This document shows positions 59,974 to 64,000 of a stretch of DNA of 64,000 bases, piece by piece. The notes under the pieces are model-generated. The model had not been told where the DNA came from, did not search any database, and was given only the letters and a program-made list of their open reading frames with translations. Position 1 is the stretch's first letter; each line of letters starts with the position of its first letter. Made by a program: the position numbers and the translations under genes. This DNA is from Procambarus clarkii (Eukaryota > Arthropoda > Malacostraca > Decapoda > Cambaridae): assembly GCF_040958095.1 (NCBI RefSeq), contig NC_091193.1, positions 22,982,901-23,046,900 on the forward strand. The letters are read 5' to 3'.

Positions 59974-60324
59974 CTAACAATTAATAATTCTATAAAATAA
60001 AAACTTACTTACTATGATATTATAATTACAATATAATTAATTACTTAAGTTACACTAAAACAAAATGAGGTAGATTAGCTAGAGGTACACTTAGGTACAC
60101 TGAATGATAAAGTTTATACTAGAGGACACAGGCAAAGCCAGTGTTCAGATGGAATAAGGGAGTATGGAATATATAAAAAATATAGCAGAAAACAAGAAAA
60201 AAGAGAATAACAAGACGACAATTTAAAAAAATTAAATTAAATGTTTTTGAATGGAAAGGCAGAGCTATAGTACACATTGGTCGTTAGATGAGACTATAAT
60301 TTGTATTCTGGTTACTCAGCTGTT

Positions 60325-60525
60325 ATCCCACAGTCATTCAGGAAAGAACCGAGGTGAGCTTCTGTGGTTATTACATAGGTTTTTCTAGCGTCAGACTTCC
60401 TAGCTATAATTTTACCATCTCGCACTAAACAATGTTTAATTGCAGGAAAATTTTTGCGGAATCCACGCAGTTTATGTAAGAGATTTTGTCTGAACCTGGT
60501 TAGACATTCATTCTCATAAACGCAA
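60325..60525 (-). pseudogene. CR1/Jockey-like ORF1 C-terminal fragment
   Basis: The minus strand reads YENECLTRFRQNLLHKLRGF, IKHCLVRDGKIIARKSDARK and TYVITTEAHLGSFLNDCGIT, ending A-E stop at about 60325. It resembles the C-terminal domain of ORF1 proteins related to baculovirus FP-type sequences that some Jockey/CR1 elements carry. Too short to be certain. It is truncated by the family C element. Confidence 0.55.
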
Positions 60526-60855
60526 ATTCACAAAAATAGTCACAATTCGTACTACTTATCTTTTAGATAGTAGTATACTGACTAGCAAGGAATCTTTTTA
60601 AAATGAATGAACCTAAAAACAAAATTAAATATTCCTTATAGTGCACATATGTACTATATTAGGCCTTAAATATCGTGTATTAGGCCTAAGGAGGTTAGGT
60701 TAGTTTAGTTTTTCAAAGCATCACAAGTAAAAAATAGTTTTCCGGTTTGTTCAACTCAATAGTTTAGATTTCTACTTTCTAATTTCGTTGTATATCGGTA
60801 TATGCTATGGTCCTCATCCTTACTATAAGTACTATCGAAACAGGAGGATGGGCTG
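60505..60855 (-). mobile_element. Dispersed family C element, copy 3
   Basis: The right end reads CAGGAGGATGGGCTG, the complement of the start of copies 1 and 2. GTTAGGTTAGTTTAGTTTTT, TGTACTATATTAGGCC and GGTCCTCATCCTTACTATAA are shared in reverse. The left end is not exact. Confidence 0.65.
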
Positions 60856-60954
60856 TCTATTACACGATATTATGTCGATAATTTAATAAATCAACAATCC
60901 TAATTCCAAATCAGTATTTACACATGACTCACCCACTTTACACCCACCCTACCA

Positions 60955-61585
60955 ATAACCGTTGGTTTAGTTTTCATCTTAAACTGGTTGAGAGAGGAAC
61001 AATCTTTGACATAATTGGGAAGGTCATTCCACATTCTGGGCCCCTTGATTTGTAGAGCATTCCTACTTTGATTAAGTCTAACTCTTGAAATATCAAATAG
61101 GTATTTGTTTCTGGTGTGGTGCCCATGAGTTCTGTTACAACCTTCTAGGAAGCGTTGAAAGTCAGTATTGACATTACAATTCAGAGTTTTAGAGATTGAC
61201 ATTATAATTTCAGAGATGCTGCCACAGGGCAGCATCCTGGGACCTCTCCTATTTCTTATATACATCAATGATCTGCCTAATGTCTCTAACATTCTGAAAC
61301 CTATTTTGTTTGCTGATGATACTACCCTCATCTACTCTAATCCCAACCCACATACACTAAATAATGTTGTTATTAATGAACTAAAAAAAGTCAACCAACA
61401 AACTAACACTTAACATGGAAAAGACCTACTACATCCTATTTAGAAGCAAATCTACAAATGTAATTCAGCTTCAGATAGACAATGTAAACATTAGCAATAA
61501 TAATGATGGAAAGTTTTTTGGCCTATTTATTTACAAGAGACTCAACTTCAGCACCCACATACAACACATTGTAACAAGAGTACAA
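60955..61585. mobile_element. CR1/Jockey-like non-LTR fragment, rearranged head to head
   Basis: Minus strand 61190-60955 is the C-terminal end (NRTHGHHTRNKYLFDISRVR, KGPRMWNDLPNYVKDCSSLN). Plus strand 61215-61585 is an upstream part of the same type of protein ([35 protein letters not shown], then MEKTYYILFRSKST and KRLNFSTHIQHIV). The two halves meet in opposite orientation at about 61190-61215. Frameshift at about 61410. Confidence 0.8.
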
Positions 61586-62397
61586 CATAGTACATAGTAC
61601 AACATGAACATCATAACAGCATGAACAAGCCACGTGGCGGATGAACAAACCACAGGCGCCAGTCAGGCGGCGGCAGACAATGTAAAAGTTACACCTCTGT
61701 ACAAGTTAGCCATAGAGTCAGGTCAACGGTCATCGAATCACGAAGAGGTCAGAGTTGATGCCATCATGATAATCTTCAGGGATTAACCCCTAAATATCAA
61801 ATGCAAAACCCTCATGTTCAGCTGAGGAGCAGGAGATCATGGAAGAGACAGTAGAGTGGGCACAGCCCAGGAGGACGGTGTGTGTGGACCCGGGGAAGGA
61901 ACATCTTCTCCAGGAAAACTGTGGAACAACATAGGAGTAAGTACGGCTCTCTTGTATTAAAGCACCTCATTCAATACTCATGGCCTCTAGTAGGGAATAT
62001 AGTTAGGGAGTGTCTTATTTAATTATTTCAAATAAAGTCATATATTGTCAAGTGTTAGTAAATGTGTATTAATGGTTCCTTGTTTTAGTGATATTGGGCC
62101 TACCGTCCCCTTTGCCCTAGTGACCTAGTGTCCTTACTTATCCAGTACTCCTCCCCCGTCCGTCCTGTGTTGAGGTGTTAGTATTGGGTGTGTCCCGCCT
62201 TATTCTTGTGTAGACTATAGTTCCCAAGTGGTCAGGATTATTCGAGTGTCAGGCCAGGATCCTTGTACCGTTCAATTGTCCCCTACACCTGTCTTGGTAG
62301 GTTTATTCCATCTGCAAGACCTACGAACCTCACTCCGGTCCCCTGTCCGGTAATTCAGGGTGGTGGCAGCGTTACTCGGTAACTCATACGATAGATG
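61586..62397 (+). mobile_element. Possible LTR followed by a primer-binding-like site
   Basis: No reading frame. CAAATAAAG at 62030 could be a polyadenylation signal. The sequence ends TCCGGTAATTCA and is followed by GGGTGGTGGCAGCGTTACTC, which looks like the junction between a 5' LTR and a primer-binding site. The left boundary is not resolved (TGAACA near 61606 is one option) and the right side is cut by a non-LTR tail at 62398. Tentative. Confidence 0.35.
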
Positions 62398-62534
62398 ATG
62401 CCCGAAACGCTTTGCGTAATAGTGGCTTTAGGCATTGTATGTACTAGCTCTACCTATAAGTCAAACAATCCTTGTAAATATTTATTGTATGTATGTACCT
62501 TACCTAAATAAAATTGTATTGTATTGTATTGTAT
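62398..62534 (+). mobile_element. Non-LTR 3' untranslated tail ending in (ATTGT)n
   Basis: GCCCGAAACGCTTTGCGTAA to ACCTTACCTAAATAAAATTG, the same tail as 42238-42376, but followed by ATTGT pentamers. Confidence 0.83.
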
Positions 62535-62639
62535 AGATAGGCTGTGACTATGATTATCTCTATCTTTCTGTCTCTCACTCCCTCACTAGTGTCTCACTCT
62601 CCCTCGCCCCCACTCGCTCACGCTCTCCCTCCCTTACCT

Positions 62640-62701
62640 CGCTCTGCCTGCCTGCCTGCCTCCCTGCCTGCCTGCCTCCCTCCCTGCCTGCCTGCCTCCC
62701 T

Positions 62702-62734
<33 letters not shown>

Positions 62735-62753
62735 CCTCCCTCCCTCCCTCCCT

Positions 62754-62814
<61 letters not shown>

Positions 62815-62852
62815 CCTCCCTCCCCCCCCCCCCTCTCTCTCTCTCTCTGTGT
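62640..62852. repeat. (CCTG)n/(CCTC)n tract with poly-C and CT end
   Basis: CCTG and CCTC tetranucleotides alternate in blocks, then a C run and CTCTCTCT. Open frames reading CLPACLP are artefacts. Confidence 0.97.
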
Positions 62853-63715
62853 TTACTGGTTTACGTCTTCGTATGACGGCCCGAGTGTTAACATCTTACA
62901 TGATCGGTAGAGCATCCATTATTACCATAAGAAGAGCGTAGATTGCACGGTTAGTTCAGTGGCAGTAGCGGGGTGCGCGGTCGAGATATTACAATGCGAG
63001 TTATTAGAACGTAACTAAGAAAATCTCTAAAACAGTTGGTATACTCTCCAAAATTATATTAGGGATTATTAGGGATGGAGACCAAGGCCCGGGGGAGGTG
63101 ATCTACGCGACAAAAAATCGACGCACGCTCCGACTGGACCAGGTATCGCTTACATGGTCAGGAATCAACACTCTTCGGATCCTGCAAGCGCAGTGCAGGA
63201 CGCACGCGTACCCTAGCCCAACGAGCGCCCCCCGGCAAGTTCTACCCGGCCCGTGCCCAGTGAACAGGCAACACTTCTTCAGGGCGATTAATTCGCGGCG
63301 CCCTCGCAGAGCTAGGCTCGCCTTCAGCCGACCACGCCCTCTTACCTTTAGAATTGACAGGGGCCACTCGGCTCTCTTGACGGGCTAGCCATCGGAGTTA
63401 ACGGCGGGTCCAGCAACCAGCTGGAACACCCAGCTGACTACGTCCGGGACGTTGTTGCACTGCCACTCTGAGGCCTCCTTGCGACCAGCGGGCCTCGCCC
63501 TTCGGGGGGGGGGGGGGGTCCGGCCAGCTGGCCTGCGGTGGGGGTGCAGCGCCATTCCCCAAGTGTCCGGCTGTCCGCAGCTAATCCTTTGCCCAGTCTA
63601 CATGCTAGTAAGAGTAAGGAACCCCTTCTCCTTAATCCTCCTCCCGCTGGCCCTCGCGGGATTGGGGGTGCTCCGCCGGAACCCCCAAAGTGATAAGCCT
63701 GCAGATAGCTAAGAA
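62853..63715. other. GC-rich stretch, no gene recognised
   Basis: 63080-63690 is markedly more GC-rich than the neighbouring DNA and includes a G run at about 63505. No splice pattern, protein motif or RNA gene was recognised; it may be part of an element I cannot name. Confidence 0.5.
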
Positions 63716-64000
63716 ATATTCCCATGAATTGTAATTAGTCTAATTAATGCAACTTTCATTTACTACCTATGGATGTAGTTATTAATTGTAATTGATCTCT
63801 CCTTTATCATTAAGGATTATTCATTATAATTATTCCTTAATACTTTATTGTTATGCACTAGTCAATAATTATTTATCATTCATCCTAATTAGCTATTTGA
63901 TTCATTAAAAATAATTGCTTATCATTATACTATTTGTTATTATTATTATTTATTATATAATAATAATTTTATTATTTATTAATTTATATAATAAATTAAT
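63716..64000. other. AT-rich end of window
   Basis: Low-complexity A/T sequence (TTATTATTATTATT near 63940) with no feature. Confidence 0.7.

Larger units (their letters stand above)
56440..60525 (-). mobile_element. CR1/Jockey-like non-LTR retrotransposon, nearly complete, (ATT)n tail
   Basis: The minus strand has ORF1 C-terminus (60525-60325), ORF2 endonuclease (59973-58899), linker and RT (58614-56854), and a 3' untranslated region ending in a (TAA)n/(ATT)n array (56440-56531). No RNase H. Frame breaks occur near 59290, 58890-58620, 58140 and 57960. The 5' end is cut by the family C element at 60505-60855. The other 3' ends in this window (42238, 42629, 37760, 62398) belong to related elements. 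Confidence 0.9.

Noticed and set aside
62544..62876. 110-residue frame rich in CLPA
   Set aside because: Translation of a CCTG/CCTC microsatellite.

Overview
This is animal nuclear DNA and not prokaryotic. It contains a spliced gene with GT-AG introns (one GC-AG), Penelope-like elements (PLEs), non-LTR retrotransposons, tRNA-derived SINEs, very many (TA)n, (CA)n, (TAA)n and (CATA)n microsatellites, and arthropod-type TTAGG motifs inside inverted-repeat elements. The mixture looks most like a decapod crustacean, probably a crayfish. That assignment is inferred from repeat style and not proven.

The one recognisable host gene is on the minus strand from 49362 down to 33694: an arylsulfatase B-like lysosomal/secreted sulfatase. 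I reconstructed ten coding exons. All reading phases match across the nine introns, giving about 470 residues with every expected catalytic motif in place, including the formylglycine site CTPSR. Its introns hold most of the repeats between 34 and 49 kb: a PLE, non-LTR 3' ends, SINE-like pieces and four minisatellites.

0-11.9 kb: decayed non-LTR and PLE remnants, SINEs, a 690-bp TIR element, and a 1.2-kb minisatellite with a 74/37-bp period. 11.9-19.9 kb: an inactivated I-like non-LTR element (ORF1 with zinc knuckles; ORF2 with endonuclease, RT and RNase H). It carries an 18-bp in-frame minisatellite of about 92 units, a 46-bp x4 duplication, a YADY active site and a solo LTR with a 5-bp target duplication. 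19.9-24.6 kb: three PLE copies, two of them with an inverted 5' segment, plus a perfect 64-bp palindrome. 24.56-30.11 kb: a nearly intact second I-like element inserted into a PLE GIY-YIG reading frame with a 12-bp target duplication. 30.1-32.3 kb: a corridor of TA arrays holding two inverted-repeat elements. 33.7-49.4 kb: the sulfatase gene. 49.9-62.5 kb: more TA arrays, a second copy of the 389-bp inverted-repeat element, three copies in the window of an unrecognised short coding repeat, RNase H retroelement fragments, and a 3.5-4 kb CR1/Jockey-like element. 62.5-64 kb: a CCTG/CCTC tract, a GC-rich stretch with no recognisable gene, and an AT-rich end.

Apart from the sulfatase, almost all long open frames are transposon remnants or stop-free tandem repeats. 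The main points of interest are repeated 5'-inversion structures in PLEs, tandem repeats that stay in frame with coding sequence, and a dispersed coding repeat I could not identify.
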